DNA of 64,000 nucleotides from VFMC01 sp046331225. GTDB lineage: Bacteria; Actinomycetota; Acidimicrobiia; Acidimicrobiales; Ilumatobacteraceae. The notes under the pieces are model-generated. The model searched no databases and was not told the origin of the DNA. It was given only the letters and a program-made list of their open reading frames with translations. The stretch covers positions 1-64,000 of the forward strand of contig JAXLRF010000015.1 in NCBI GenBank assembly GCA_046331225.1, given 5' to 3'. The number at the start of each line of letters is the position of its first letter. Within the stretch, counting starts at the first letter, position 1. Both the position numbers and the translations under genes were made by a program. Below are positions 34,361 through 42,942 of this stretch, one piece after another.

Positions 34361-35032
34361 TCAGGCGTGTTCGACGATGCCGATGAGCGCAGCCGTCATG
34401 CGGCACAGCAGAGCGATCTGCTGGCGTTCGCGGGTGTGGAACGGCCGACTGCGGCGGCCGATCACGACGACGAGGTCGCGTTCGAGCGGCACGTCGATCC
34501 CACCGAGCCATCCCCAGGCCAGGTCGCCGGGCGCGCCGGCCGCCTGCAGCGAGTGGTCGAGGTGGCGGCTGCCGTCGAGGAACGCCGACAACCAGCTCAC
34601 GTCGGGCGGGCTCCCGCCCGCGCGATGACCGGTCACCACCGAGGCCGTCGTGGCGTCGACGACGGCGACCCAGTCGCCGTCGACCAGGGCGGCGAGCTCG
34701 GTGCACAGCCGGTCGAGCCGGCCGTCGGTCGGCTCCTCGGCCAGCACTGCGGCCACCTCCAGGGCCAGCATGCCGGCGTCGGGACGGTCGCTCGCGACCT
34801 TGCGGACGTCCTCGACCGCCACCCCGTCCACCTGCATGATCTCGCCCACGAGCAGGTCGACGAGCTCGTCGTCCGGGAGGCTGACGACGAGCTCGTCGAC
34901 GGCTCTCCCGCCACCTCGCTCGAGGATGTCGATGCCCACGACGTCGCCGCGGAGCGCGCCGATGCGGCTCGCGACCTGGCCCAGCGCACCCGGACGATCG
35001 GGCAGCCAGACGCGGACGACGTAGGTCTCCAT
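34361..35032 (-). CDS. ACT-domain protein
   Basis: A 223-residue protein starting METYVVRVWLPDRPGALGQV, a typical ACT domain opening (residues 1-75, with the DxPGxL ligand loop). The C-terminal 130 residues (for example LVDGDWVAVVDATTASVVTG and RSRPFHTRERQQIALLCR) have the look of a GAF-like domain. ACT domains bind amino acids or other small molecules; here the ligand and output are unknown. It stands alone between the giant gene and the aminotransferase. An upstream ATG 13 codons earlier gives a poorer N-terminus. Confidence 0.75.
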   Translation of the reverse strand: METYVVRVWLPDRPGALGQVASRIGALRGDVVGIDILERGGGRAVDELVVSLPDDELVDLLVGEIMQVDGVAVEDVRKVASDRPDAGMLALEVAAVLAEEPTDGRLDRLCTELAALVDGDWVAVVDATTASVVTGHRAGGSPPDVSWLSAFLDGSRHLDHSLQAAGAPGDLAWGWLGGIDVPLERDLVVVIGRRSRPFHTRERQQIALLCRMTAALIGIVEHA

Positions 35033-35095
35033 GGCGGCAACCGTACGGACGGACGGCACGCGACGAGTCACGTGCGTGTGACGAGCGCGTGAACC

Positions 35096-35115
35096 GTTCC
35101 CGGCCGACCGGGAAC
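35096..35115 (-). terminator. 8-bp hairpin after the aminotransferase gene
   Basis: GTTCCCGG-CCGA-CCGGGAAC is a perfect 8-bp stem with a 4-nt loop about 45 nt past the aminotransferase stop. It lies within a short region where CCGGGAACC and CCGACCGGGA recur. No T-run is present. Terminator by position only. Confidence 0.4.
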
Positions 35116-35158
35116 CAGCAGCCGGGAACCGGCGGCCGAGGGCCGACCGGGACCGGAC

Positions 35159-36361
35159 TCAGCCGAGCTTGGTGAGGCCGCGCTTCAGGTTGCGGATGCC
35201 CTGGGCGATGCGGCGCTCGTTCTCGATGAGCGCGAACCGGGCGAAACCCTCGCCGCCGGGACCGAAGCCCACACCGGGCGACAGTGCGACCTCGCACTCG
35301 CGCACGACGTGCGAGCAGAACTCGACGGAGTTCATCTCGGCGTACGGCTCGGGGATCGGGGCCCACACGAACATCGAGCCCTTCGGCTTGGGGATGTCCC
35401 AGCCGATGCGGGCCAGGCCGTCGATCAGGGCGTCGCGGCGGCTCTCGTAGATCGCGCACACCTCGGCCGGGTAATCCGGTGCCTCGTTCATCGTGACCGT
35501 GGCAGCGATCTGGATCGGCTGGAACTGGCCGTAGTCGAGATAGCTCTTCAGCTTGACGAGCGCCTGCACGACCTCCTTGTTGCCCACGAGGAACGCGCTG
35601 CGCCAGCCGGCCATCGAGAAGCTCTTGGTCATCGAGTACAGCTCGACCGCGCACTCCTTCGCGCCCTCGGCCTGCAGGATGCTCGGCGGCTGGTAGCCCT
35701 CGAAGCCGACGTCGGCGTAGGCGAAGTCGTGGACGACGATCATCTCGCGCTCGCGGCAGAAGTCGACGACCTTCTGCATGAAGTCGAGGTCGACGACGGC
35801 ACCCGTCGGGTTGTGCGGGAACGAGATCACCAGCACGCGCGGCTTCGGCCAGCCGACGTCGTAGGCGGTGGTGAGGCTGTCGAAGAAGTCGGCCGTGAAG
35901 TCGCTGACCCGCGGGTCGGCGAGGTGACGCATGGGCACCTGGCGCAGGTCGGCACCGGCGAACAGCGGACCGTAGATGTGGATCGGATAGCTCGGGCTCG
36001 GCACGATCGCGGCGTCACCGCGGTCGAGCAGCACCCACATCAGGTGGCTGAAGCCCTCCTTCGAGCCGATCGTGTTGGTGATCTCGAGCTCGGTGTCGAG
36101 CTGCACGCCCCACTTGCGCTCGTACATCGCGGCGACGGCCTCGCGCAGCTTGGGCAGGCCGCGGCTGAGCGAGTAGCGGTGGTTGCGGGCGATGTGCGCC
36201 GCCTCGGCCAGCTTGTCGACGGCGATCTGCGGCGACGGGATGTCGGGGTTACCGAACCCCAGGTCGATCACATCGACACCTGCTCGACGTGCCTCGATCT
36301 TCAGGTTGTTGATGATCGTGAACACGTACGGCGGCAGGTTGCTGATGCGTCGGAACTCCAT
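35159..36361 (-). CDS. Class I/II aminotransferase, AlaC / LL-DAP aminotransferase-like
   Basis: PLP-dependent fold-type I aminotransferase of 400 residues. Segments include LGFGNPDIPSPQIAVDKL, HRYSLSRGLPKLREAVAAMY, VISFPHNPTGAVVD (Asn and Pro of the PLP site), VVHDFAYADVGFEGY (Asp), and the PLP lysine in YSMTKSFSMAGWRSAFLVGN. GFGPGGEGFARFALIE near the C-terminus holds the substrate arginine. The overall pattern is closest to AlaC (glutamate-pyruvate aminotransferase) and related DAP aminotransferases. Which amino acid it makes cannot be fixed. It is divergent from ppa across 155 nt. Confidence 0.9.
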   Translation of the reverse strand: MEFRRISNLPPYVFTIINNLKIEARRAGVDVIDLGFGNPDIPSPQIAVDKLAEAAHIARNHRYSLSRGLPKLREAVAAMYERKWGVQLDTELEITNTIGSKEGFSHLMWVLLDRGDAAIVPSPSYPIHIYGPLFAGADLRQVPMRHLADPRVSDFTADFFDSLTTAYDVGWPKPRVLVISFPHNPTGAVVDLDFMQKVVDFCREREMIVVHDFAYADVGFEGYQPPSILQAEGAKECAVELYSMTKSFSMAGWRSAFLVGNKEVVQALVKLKSYLDYGQFQPIQIAATVTMNEAPDYPAEVCAIYESRRDALIDGLARIGWDIPKPKGSMFVWAPIPEPYAEMNSVEFCSHVVRECEVALSPGVGFGPGGEGFARFALIENERRIAQGIRNLKRGLTKLG

Positions 36362-36516
36362 TCGCCCCAGGTTACGAGTTCGGCCCGGGGAAGCGGGGGT
36401 TCATTGCCCCTGGACGCACCGGCGATGTGGGCCGATCGGACCGATTCCGGGGCCGGGCGCTGCCGAGTGCGGCGGTGGCGGTGGGAACGAGCGACCGCTG
36501 TGGCACCATGTCGCCC

Positions 36517-37026
36517 ATGTCGAACCCCCTCTCCGACGGTTGCATCTACGTGGTCATCGAGATCCCTCGCGGCAGCCGCAACAAGTACGAGATCGATCAC
36601 GAGACCGGCCGGGTGTTCCTCGACCGACGCTTGTTCACCGCCACCACGTATCCGGCCGACTACGGCTTCATCCCCGACACGCTCGGCGGCGACGGCGACC
36701 CGCTCGACGCGCTGGTGCTGCTGGAGGACCCGGTGTACCCGGGCGTGTGGGTCGAGGCCCGTCCGATCGGCGTGCTCTACATGCACGACGAGGCCGGCGA
36801 GGACGCGAAGGTGATCTGTGTGCCGCCGCGCGAGCCGCGCTGGCAGAACGTGAACGACCTCAGCGACCTCACCCCGCAGCTCGTCGAAGAGATCCAGCAC
36901 TTCTTCGAGGTGTACAAGGCGCTCGAGCCCGGCAAGACCTCGTCCACCGCGGGCATCGCCGGCAAGGACGCCGCCTGGCGCGAGATCGAGGACGCCCGGT
37001 CCAACTACCACGGCCCGGCGCACTGA
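36517..37026 (+). CDS. ppa: Inorganic pyrophosphatase (family I)
   Basis: Soluble Mg2+-dependent pyrophosphatase of 169 residues. The active-site pattern is complete: VVIEIPRGSRNKYEIDHETG, TTYPADYGFIPDTLGGDGDP (signature DGDPLD continues), LDALVLLEDPVYPG and EPGKTSS near the end. It hydrolyses PPi from biosynthesis. Two ATGs lie nine bases apart (MSPMSNP); neither has a clear ribosome-binding site and the second was taken because it sits closer to the family start. Confidence 0.95.
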   Translation: MSNPLSDGCIYVVIEIPRGSRNKYEIDHETGRVFLDRRLFTATTYPADYGFIPDTLGGDGDPLDALVLLEDPVYPGVWVEARPIGVLYMHDEAGEDAKVICVPPREPRWQNVNDLSDLTPQLVEEIQHFFEVYKALEPGKTSSTAGIAGKDAAWREIEDARSNYHGPAH

Positions 37027-37037
37027 CACCTGGCCGA

Positions 37038-37078
37038 CGCGGGACCGATCGGCCCGAACTGGGCGTTCCCGTCCCGCG
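37038..37078. terminator. Stem-loop between convergent ppa and ROK genes
   Basis: CGCGGGAC and GTCCCGCG form an 8-bp stem enclosing 25 nt in the 60-nt space between the two stop codons. It could serve both directions. Confidence 0.4.
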
Positions 37079-37086
37079 AGCGCAGC

Positions 37087-38010
37087 TCAGAGGGTGGTGA
37101 GCAGGGCGGCGCCGATGCCGCCGGCCAGCGGGCCGAGCTCGGCGAACGCCAGCGTCGGCCAGGGACGGTCGTCACCGCCGTACATGCTGGCGTGGAACGC
37201 CGCCTCGATCGGCGGCAGGAACAGCTCGGGTGCGGCCGACATGCCGCCCGAGATGACGATGGCGCCCGGGTCGTAGGCGTTGGTGAGGTTCACCAGGCCG
37301 ATCGCCACCCAGTCGGCGAACGTCTCGATCACCGCGAGCGCCTCGGGATCACCGGCCGACGCGGCCTCGGTGATGTGCTCGCCGCGGATGTCGTCGATGC
37401 CGCCCGCGGTGGCCAGCACGGCGTCGAGCCGCCCTGCGGCAGCGGCCTCCCGGGCGTGCATGCCGAGGCTGCTCCCCGACGCGTAGCGCTCCCAGCAGCC
37501 CTGCTGCCCACATGGGCAGGGGATGCCGTGCGGCTGCACGATCATGTGACCGAACTCGCCCGCGAAGCCGTGGTGACCACGCTGCAGTGCGCCACCGGCG
37601 ACGAAGCCGCCGCCGATGCCGGTGCCGAGCCCGACGAGCAACAGGTCGTCGACCCCGCGGCCGGCGCCGAGCTTCCACTCTGCCAGGCAGGCGACGGTGT
37701 TGTCGTTGTCGACCACCCAGCACTTGCCGGTGCGAGCCTCGAGCTGGTCGCGCAGCGTCAGCATGCGCACACCCTTCAGGTTCGCTGCCGCCAGCAGCAC
37801 CCCGTCGCGGTTGACGAGGCCGGGCACCGCCACGCCGACGGCGTCGCCCGCACCCAGGTGATCGGCGATGTCGGCGAGCGCGGCGATCAGCGCGTCGGGA
37901 TGATCGGGGGTGGGGACACGGTGCTCGCCGATCACCCGACCGTCACCGTCGAGCGCGACCCCGAGGCACTTGGTACCTCCGACGTCGATGCCGACCGCTG
38001 CCGGGCTCAC
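37087..38010 (-). CDS. ROK-family glucokinase
   Basis: Second ROK sugar kinase, 307 residues. The GTG start (SPAAVGIDVGGTKCLGVALD) overlaps the SRPBCC stop as GTGA. It has the ATP loop DVGGTK, LGTGIGGGFVAGG, the substrate/zinc region EFGHMIVQPHGIPCPCG then QQGCWERYASGSSLG (CxCGxxGCWE, as in bacterial glucokinases) and ISGGMSAAPELF. It differs from the first ROK protein in the window and is the better glucokinase candidate because GCWERYASG is the usual glucokinase form. Confidence 0.88.
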   Translation of the reverse strand: MSPAAVGIDVGGTKCLGVALDGDGRVIGEHRVPTPDHPDALIAALADIADHLGAGDAVGVAVPGLVNRDGVLLAAANLKGVRMLTLRDQLEARTGKCWVVDNDNTVACLAEWKLGAGRGVDDLLLVGLGTGIGGGFVAGGALQRGHHGFAGEFGHMIVQPHGIPCPCGQQGCWERYASGSSLGMHAREAAAAGRLDAVLATAGGIDDIRGEHITEAASAGDPEALAVIETFADWVAIGLVNLTNAYDPGAIVISGGMSAAPELFLPPIEAAFHASMYGGDDRPWPTLAFAELGPLAGGIGAALLTTL

Positions 38011-38441
38011 GCCTCGGCGCGAGCCTTGAGCTCGCGCACGGTGTTGAGGATGCGCACCTCGGCCCGACGCTTGACGAAGCCGGGCAGCGGCACGACGAGC
38101 TCGATGACGAGGTCGTAGCGCACCTCGGTGCCGCCGTCGTCGAGGCGGCTGAACACGTAGGCACCGTCGATCGTGCTCATGATGTCGCCTCGGACGAGGC
38201 TCCACGCGAGCCGGTCGGGCGCCTGCGAATAGTCGTAGCCCAGCGTGTAGTGGGTGCTGCGCCCCAGGGCCGACGCACGGAACTCGACCTCGGTGGGGCG
38301 GCCCTCGCCGTCACGTGCACGCACGACGACGTCCTTCACGTCCTTGGCCCACTCCGGGTACGACTCGAAGTCGGCCGCGATGGCCCACACGCGCTCGGGT
38401 GAGGCGGCGATCGTGGTGGTCTGCGAGGCCTGCTCTGCCAT
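38007..38441 (-). CDS. SRPBCC / START-like lipid-binding protein
   Basis: A 144-residue helix-grip protein. It starts MAEQASQTTTIAASPERVWA, with the family pattern of an initial strand, helix ADFESYPEWAKDVKDVVV, and a long C-terminal helix (GFVKRRAEVRILNTVRELKA). Proteins of this type bind hydrophobic ligands such as lipids or polyketides. Its place between a glucokinase and a membrane protein/PimB-like transferase gives no clear substrate. Confidence 0.85.
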   Translation of the reverse strand: MAEQASQTTTIAASPERVWAIAADFESYPEWAKDVKDVVVRARDGEGRPTEVEFRASALGRSTHYTLGYDYSQAPDRLAWSLVRGDIMSTIDGAYVFSRLDDGGTEVRYDLVIELVVPLPGFVKRRAEVRILNTVRELKARAEA

Positions 38442-38453
38442 AGGTGTCTCGTT

Positions 38454-38981
38454 CTAGCCGATCTTGCGGTTGCTCGGGGTGACCGAGGGATCGAGCCGAG
38501 GCCCGAACGACCCGTGTCGGACGGCCCAGAGCGCGTTGCACGCCAGGCCGAACATCGGCACGAGGATACCGAAGGCCATCGCGTTCACCTGCGAGCCCTC
38601 GAGCCCGACGGCGCCGATGATCGCACCGGCGAGGGCCACCACCACCTGCGCGGCGAGCAGGCCCGACATGAGCCGCTTCGTCCGGGGCGGCGCAGTGCGG
38701 CCCGTGAGCAGATACAGGTTGGCGACGCCGATCTCGTGCACACGCGAGCGCTCGAGTGCCGACACGTACGCCCACAGGCACCCGACCGCGCCGATCGCGA
38801 ACAGCAGCATCGACACGGCGCCGACGAGGATCTGCGCGGGTCGTTCGTCGCGCAGCGGGACGCCGATGGCCAGGGCGACGACGAAGATCGCCGTGCCGAC
38901 GAGATCGGCGCGGACGAGGCCGGCGCCCGCCGGCGCGGGGGCGTCGCCGGCCGGCGTGTCGGTGGGATCCACGTCGCTCAT
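38454..38981 (-). CDS. Four-pass membrane protein of unknown function
   Basis: A 175-residue protein starting at an ATG that overlaps the PimB-like stop as ATGA. An acidic, Ala/Pro-rich N-terminus of about 25 residues precedes four membrane segments (DLVGTAIFVVALAIGVPL; ILVGAVSMLLFAIGAVGCLW; LLAAQVVVALAGAIIGAVGL; AFGILVPMFGLACNALWAV). The translational overlap suggests a role with the mannosyltransferase, but no domain is recognised. Confidence 0.75.
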   Translation of the reverse strand: MSDVDPTDTPAGDAPAPAGAGLVRADLVGTAIFVVALAIGVPLRDERPAQILVGAVSMLLFAIGAVGCLWAYVSALERSRVHEIGVANLYLLTGRTAPPRTKRLMSGLLAAQVVVALAGAIIGAVGLEGSQVNAMAFGILVPMFGLACNALWAVRHGSFGPRLDPSVTPSNRKIG

Positions 38982-40102
38982 GATGGCAGCGCCCCCAGCG
39001 AGCGGCCCAACCGCTCGGCCAGCACGTCGTAGCTGAACTCGCTGACGGCGCGCGCACGGGCGGCCAGGCCCATGCGCCGACGGCGATCGGGGTCGTCGAG
39101 CAGTTCGACGTAGGCGGCGACGACCTCGTCGACACGGTCGGGATGGCGCACCACGATGCCGGTCTCGCCGTCGGCGACCGCCTCGGCCGCTCCCCCGCTG
39201 TCGCCAGCCACCTGCGGCACGCCACAGGCGGCCGCCTCGACGAAGACGATGCCGAAGCCCTCCTGTTCGAGTCCGCCCCACCGGTTGCGGCACAGCATCG
39301 AGTACACGTCGGCGCAGCCGTACAGGCGGGGCAGGTCGTCGTTGCTCACCCGGCCGAGGAACCGCACCGGCGCCTTCAGCTCGGCTGCCAGTGATCGCAG
39401 CCGCTGCTCGTCGCGACCGCCTCCCGAGATCGCGAGCAGCAGATCGGGCCGGCTCGCCTTGAGCTTCGCTGCAGCGCGGATGGCGGTGTCGAAACCCTTG
39501 CGGGGGACGAGGCGGCTGATCGCGACGATCAGCTCGGCGTCGACGGGCAGTCCGAACGCCTCGCGCGCCTGGATCCGTTCGGCATCGGTGAGCGGGTGGA
39601 ATCGGTCGACGTCGACGCCGGGCGGCACCACCGTGATCGGCAGCTTGCGGCCGGCCGCGTGCTCGGCCTCGGCAGCCGGGTAGCCGCCCGCGGCGACGAT
39701 GTGCCGCGCGTGGCGCAGCACGTGGCCGAGGGTCTGCTTGCTGAGCGGCAGCCGGCCGGGCACCGTGACCTCGGCACCGTGCAGCACGACGTCGTACGGC
39801 AGGCGCAGCGACGGACCGACGATGCCGAGTGGCACTGCGGGGTCGAGCACCACGAGGTCGGCGCCGACCTCGCTCGCCATCGAGTCGATGCGCCGGATCA
39901 TCCACGGATGCGGCAGCAGGACGGGCTCGCGGGTGCGTTCGATGCGGAACGGCTGCGCGGCGTCGAACTCGGCGGTGCCCGCATACGGCGAGGTGAGGAC
40001 CGCGAACGAGTCGGGCGGCAGCCGACGCCACCACTCCCAGAGCAGCGACTGGATGCCGCCGATCTTCGGGGGGAAGTCGTTGGTGACGAGGAGGTGCTTC
40101 AT
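38978..40102 (-). CDS. PimB-like GT4 mannosyltransferase
   Basis: GT-B fold, family 4 transferase of 374 residues. It starts MKHLLVTNDFPPKIGGIQSL, which is nearly the opening of actinobacterial PimB', the phosphatidylinositol-mannoside mannosyltransferase. Further motifs are DVVLHGAEVTVPGRLPLS, VPPGVDVDRFHPL, VAISRLVPRKGFDTAI and EQEGFGIVFVEAAACGVPQV (the E-x7-E GT4 signature, with catalytic Glu). The usual reaction is GDP-mannose transfer to PIM1. The stop overlaps the next gene's start and the start overlaps the queG stop, so all three are coupled. Confidence 0.85.
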   Translation of the reverse strand: MKHLLVTNDFPPKIGGIQSLLWEWWRRLPPDSFAVLTSPYAGTAEFDAAQPFRIERTREPVLLPHPWMIRRIDSMASEVGADLVVLDPAVPLGIVGPSLRLPYDVVLHGAEVTVPGRLPLSKQTLGHVLRHARHIVAAGGYPAAEAEHAAGRKLPITVVPPGVDVDRFHPLTDAERIQAREAFGLPVDAELIVAISRLVPRKGFDTAIRAAAKLKASRPDLLLAISGGGRDEQRLRSLAAELKAPVRFLGRVSNDDLPRLYGCADVYSMLCRNRWGGLEQEGFGIVFVEAAACGVPQVAGDSGGAAEAVADGETGIVVRHPDRVDEVVAAYVELLDDPDRRRRMGLAARARAVSEFSYDVLAERLGRSLGALPS

Positions 40103-41265
40103 GCGGAGGTCGGCGGGGCGGTCAGCTCGGCCTGCACGAGCGGGTCGGGGTCGTCCGCCGGCAGCAGGTGGTCGAGGCCGAGGCGGCGTGCAGCCCACAC
40201 GGCGTGACCTCGGAGCAGCGGATCATCGCCGGCAAGGTACCTGGTCAGCGCCGTCGCGATGCGCGCACCGGCCGATGGTCGTGCGTCACCCGCGTTGCCG
40301 ACGATCACGAGCGCGTTGCGTCGGTGCCAGCGCGGGTCGCGATCGGAGAGGTACCAGCGACCCCACCGTGCGAGCACCTCGTCGTCGTCGGCCTCGAGCA
40401 GTGCGAGTGCGTCGATCCACGGCTCGACCGGCACGGCGGACGGCGCCTCGCCCGTGGCGCGGCGGGCGCCGAGGTGCACCGTCGGCGGGCAGACCTCTTG
40501 GCACTCGTCGCAGCCGTAGATGCGGTCACCGAGCGCCACCCGGTGCTCGCGCGGGAACCATCCCGGTTTCTGCAGCAGCCAGGCGAGACACCGGCCGGCG
40601 TCGACCACGCCGGGCGCGACGATCGCAGCGGTGGGACAGCCGTCGAGGCAGCGCCGGCACGTGCCGCAGCCGTCGGTCACCGGCTGGTCGGCGATCGGGA
40701 GCGGCGCCGTGGTGACGACGCTGCCGAGCACGAAGAAGCTGCCGGCGCCCTCGAGCAGCAGGTTGGCGTTCTTGCCGAACCACCCGAGCCCCGCCCGATG
40801 TGCGATCTCGCGGTCGACCATCGAGTTGTCGTCCGCGTAGGCCACCGCCTTCCAGCCGTCGGCCCGGAGCTTGCGGGCGACCGCCCACAGACCCTCACGC
40901 AACGGGCCGTAGTGATCGGTCCAGGCGTAGCGGGCCACACGTGCCGGCAGGGCAGCGGCGTCGTCCTTCGCAGCGACCCGGTCCGGCTCGTCGAGCAGGT
41001 ACGGGCGGGCGCCGACGAACACGCTGCGGGCGCCACGCACCGCCTGCCCCGGATCGGTGGAGCGATGCGGGTTCTTGTACGTGAACTGCATCCCGTCGTG
41101 CAGCCCGGCGTCCCGACGGCGCACGAGCTCGGCCCGGGCCCGGTGCATCACCTCGGCGGAGGCGACCCCGGTGCGGGTGATGCCGTGGGCCTCGGCGATC
41201 GCCCGCAACTCGCCGAGGTAGGCGTCGTCGAGCGAGTCGGGCAACGGCGGCTCAGATGGCCTCAC
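40099..41265 (-). CDS. queG: QueG, epoxyqueuosine reductase
   Basis: Cobalamin- and Fe-S-dependent enzyme completing queuosine in tRNA. The 388-residue product has the N-terminal domain with GITRTGVASAEVMHRARAEL, GARPYLLDE and DWGEK-like region YADDNSMVDREIAHRAGLGW then FGKNANLLL, followed by two 4Fe-4S sets, CGTCRRCLDGCPT and CDECQEVCPP. The C-terminal helical repeats (HEAT-like) include HRRNALVIVGNAG. The GTG start (RPSEPPLPDSLDDAYLGEL) overlaps the upstream small gene by 14 nt; the longer open frame is that gene's shadow. Confidence 0.92.
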   Translation of the reverse strand: MRPSEPPLPDSLDDAYLGELRAIAEAHGITRTGVASAEVMHRARAELVRRRDAGLHDGMQFTYKNPHRSTDPGQAVRGARSVFVGARPYLLDEPDRVAAKDDAAALPARVARYAWTDHYGPLREGLWAVARKLRADGWKAVAYADDNSMVDREIAHRAGLGWFGKNANLLLEGAGSFFVLGSVVTTAPLPIADQPVTDGCGTCRRCLDGCPTAAIVAPGVVDAGRCLAWLLQKPGWFPREHRVALGDRIYGCDECQEVCPPTVHLGARRATGEAPSAVPVEPWIDALALLEADDDEVLARWGRWYLSDRDPRWHRRNALVIVGNAGDARPSAGARIATALTRYLAGDDPLLRGHAVWAARRLGLDHLLPADDPDPLVQAELTAPPTSA

Positions 41266-41461
41266 GGTGCTTGAGGCTAGGCACCAGCCCGGCGGCTGCG
41301 AGCAGGCGCACCGCACGTGCCTCGTCGAGATCGAGCACGACCGCTTCGGGTGGCTCCTCGGCGCTGTCGCAGAGGAACGTGACCATGCAGTCGTCGCAGT
41401 GATCGGAGTGGCGCATGACGCACGACTCGCAGGTGATGATGATCGGCAGCTCCTTCGGCAT
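41252..41461 (-). CDS. Small Cys/His protein, probable zinc-binding
   Basis: A 69-residue protein with a compact ligand set CESCVMRHSDHCDDCMVTFL followed by Cys (CxxC, HxxHC, CxxC pattern within about 25 residues), then an acidic helix and KHREAI. This looks like a small zinc ribbon or knuckle. I have the impression that similar short proteins precede queG or transcriptional genes in other actinomycetes but cannot prove it. It overlaps queG by 14 nt and is likely co-translated. Confidence 0.72.
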   Translation of the reverse strand: MPKELPIIITCESCVMRHSDHCDDCMVTFLCDSAEEPPEAVVLDLDEARAVRLLAAAGLVPSLKHREAI

Positions 41462-41532
41462 GCCCCCATCGTGCGCCCGGGGTGTGACGCGGCAGCGCAG
41501 CCCGACGGCACGATGCCATCACCAACCCGTTG

Positions 41533-42939
41533 TCAGCGAGTGGCGAGCTCGAGGAAGCGGTCGCTCGACACCGGGTTGGCGCCCATCGCCCGCACGTCGG
41601 TGATCACGGCCTGGTCGTTCGTGACCACCACCACCGGCACGTCATCGGGCAAGGCCGCCACCTCGGCACGGATCGTGTCGTCGGCGATCACGCCCTCGGG
41701 CGAGTACGTCACGCGCACGAGCCGACGGGCCGTGCCGGCGATGCCGACGCCGTTGGTGCCGTCGAAGACCAGCACCAGGTTGGTGCCCCAGCGCCGGGCC
41801 ACGTCCTCGCACAGGTCGATCGTCCGCTCGCGTTGACCGGCCAGGTCGAGCGTCGGGAACCTCAGCTTGGCGACGTTGTAGCCGTCGACCATCACCACCG
41901 CGTGGGGATGGCGCACCACGTGCTCGGCCGCGGCCAGCGAGTCGCCGTACAGACCACCCGGCACCGCGATCGGGGTGCGGCCGCTCCCCTGCCCACTCCC
42001 CCGTCCCCGGGTTCGGGCACGCGTCCTCGGCCGCTCGGGCACCGAGGCGAGCGCCCGGGCGGGTTCGAGATGGTGCAATCGCCGGGCCAAGCGGTCGAGC
42101 TCGGCCGCGAGGCGCGTCACCTCGTGCGCTCGGGCCTCGAGCTCGTCGGCCACCGCAGCCGCACCGGCCAGCACGGCGGCGTCGGTGGCCCGCTCGACCT
42201 CCGCACCGGCACCTGCGGCACGGCTGGCCAGCACGTCGTCGCGCACCCGCTCGGCATCCGCCGCCCGAGCGAGCGCTGCGTCGCGCTCGACGACCAGTTG
42301 CTCGCTGCGCTCGTTGGCGGCGCGTGTCTGCTCGCGTGCCTTGGCCAGCGCGGCCTGGTGGCGCTCGACCTCGGTTCGGGCGGTCGCCAGGTCGGCTCGC
42401 AGCCGATCGAGCTCGCCGGCCGATGTGGTCGACACGTCGGCGCGCCGTTCGAGCTCGAGCCGCAGCGCGGTCACCTCGGCGACCACCCGATGGGCCGCCT
42501 GCTCGGCGGCCTCGCGACGGCGCTCGGCACGACGCAGTTCGGCCGCCAGGTCGCCGCTGTCGAGCGAGCCGACCGTCGCTCGCAGCTGGGCCACCCACCC
42601 GTCGGAGCGGGTGAGCCACAGCAGCGACGGCGGGTCGAGCAGCTCGGGAGCCGCCTGCGCGGCGACGGACAACCGGCGGCGGAACCCGGGATCGGCTTCG
42701 ACGGCGGCACGGACCTTCGGCAAGGCGTTGGCCGGCAGCTTCTGGAACTTGAGGAACGGCCGCATCGACGGCGGCGACGCGAGCGGCGCCTTGAGCTTGG
42801 CTCCTGCGGCGGCGATGCCGACCGCGAACTCGAGGGCGGCAGCGATCACCTTGTCGGGCACATCGGCGACCGGGTCACCGGGCTCGCTCGACTCGTCGGG
42901 CGACACCTCGTGAGGTGTGGCGCCTGGCTCGCCGGACAT
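41533..42939 (-). CDS. NYN (YacP-like) domain protein with long coiled coil
   Basis: A 468-residue protein. The C-terminal 170 residues are an NYN/YacP RNase-like domain: VVMVDGYNVAKLRFPTLDLA, LVLVFDGTNG, GVIADDTIRAEVAALPDDV and VVVVTNDQAVITDVRAMGAN; the acidic cluster of PIN/NYN nucleases (Asp in VDGYN, FDG, ADD, TND) is intact. Residues 1-110 are a globular-like region, and about 110-290 is a long Ala/Glu/Arg/Leu coiled coil. YacP (Rae1) of Bacillus is a ribosome-associated endoribonuclease, but it is much shorter. The coiled coil would dimerise or tether the nuclease; inference. Confidence 0.82.
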   Translation of the reverse strand: MSGEPGATPHEVSPDESSEPGDPVADVPDKVIAAALEFAVGIAAAGAKLKAPLASPPSMRPFLKFQKLPANALPKVRAAVEADPGFRRRLSVAAQAAPELLDPPSLLWLTRSDGWVAQLRATVGSLDSGDLAAELRRAERRREAAEQAAHRVVAEVTALRLELERRADVSTTSAGELDRLRADLATARTEVERHQAALAKAREQTRAANERSEQLVVERDAALARAADAERVRDDVLASRAAGAGAEVERATDAAVLAGAAAVADELEARAHEVTRLAAELDRLARRLHHLEPARALASVPERPRTRARTRGRGSGQGSGRTPIAVPGGLYGDSLAAAEHVVRHPHAVVMVDGYNVAKLRFPTLDLAGQRERTIDLCEDVARRWGTNLVLVFDGTNGVGIAGTARRLVRVTYSPEGVIADDTIRAEVAALPDDVPVVVVTNDQAVITDVRAMGANPVSSDRFLELATR

Positions 42940-42942
42940 GGC

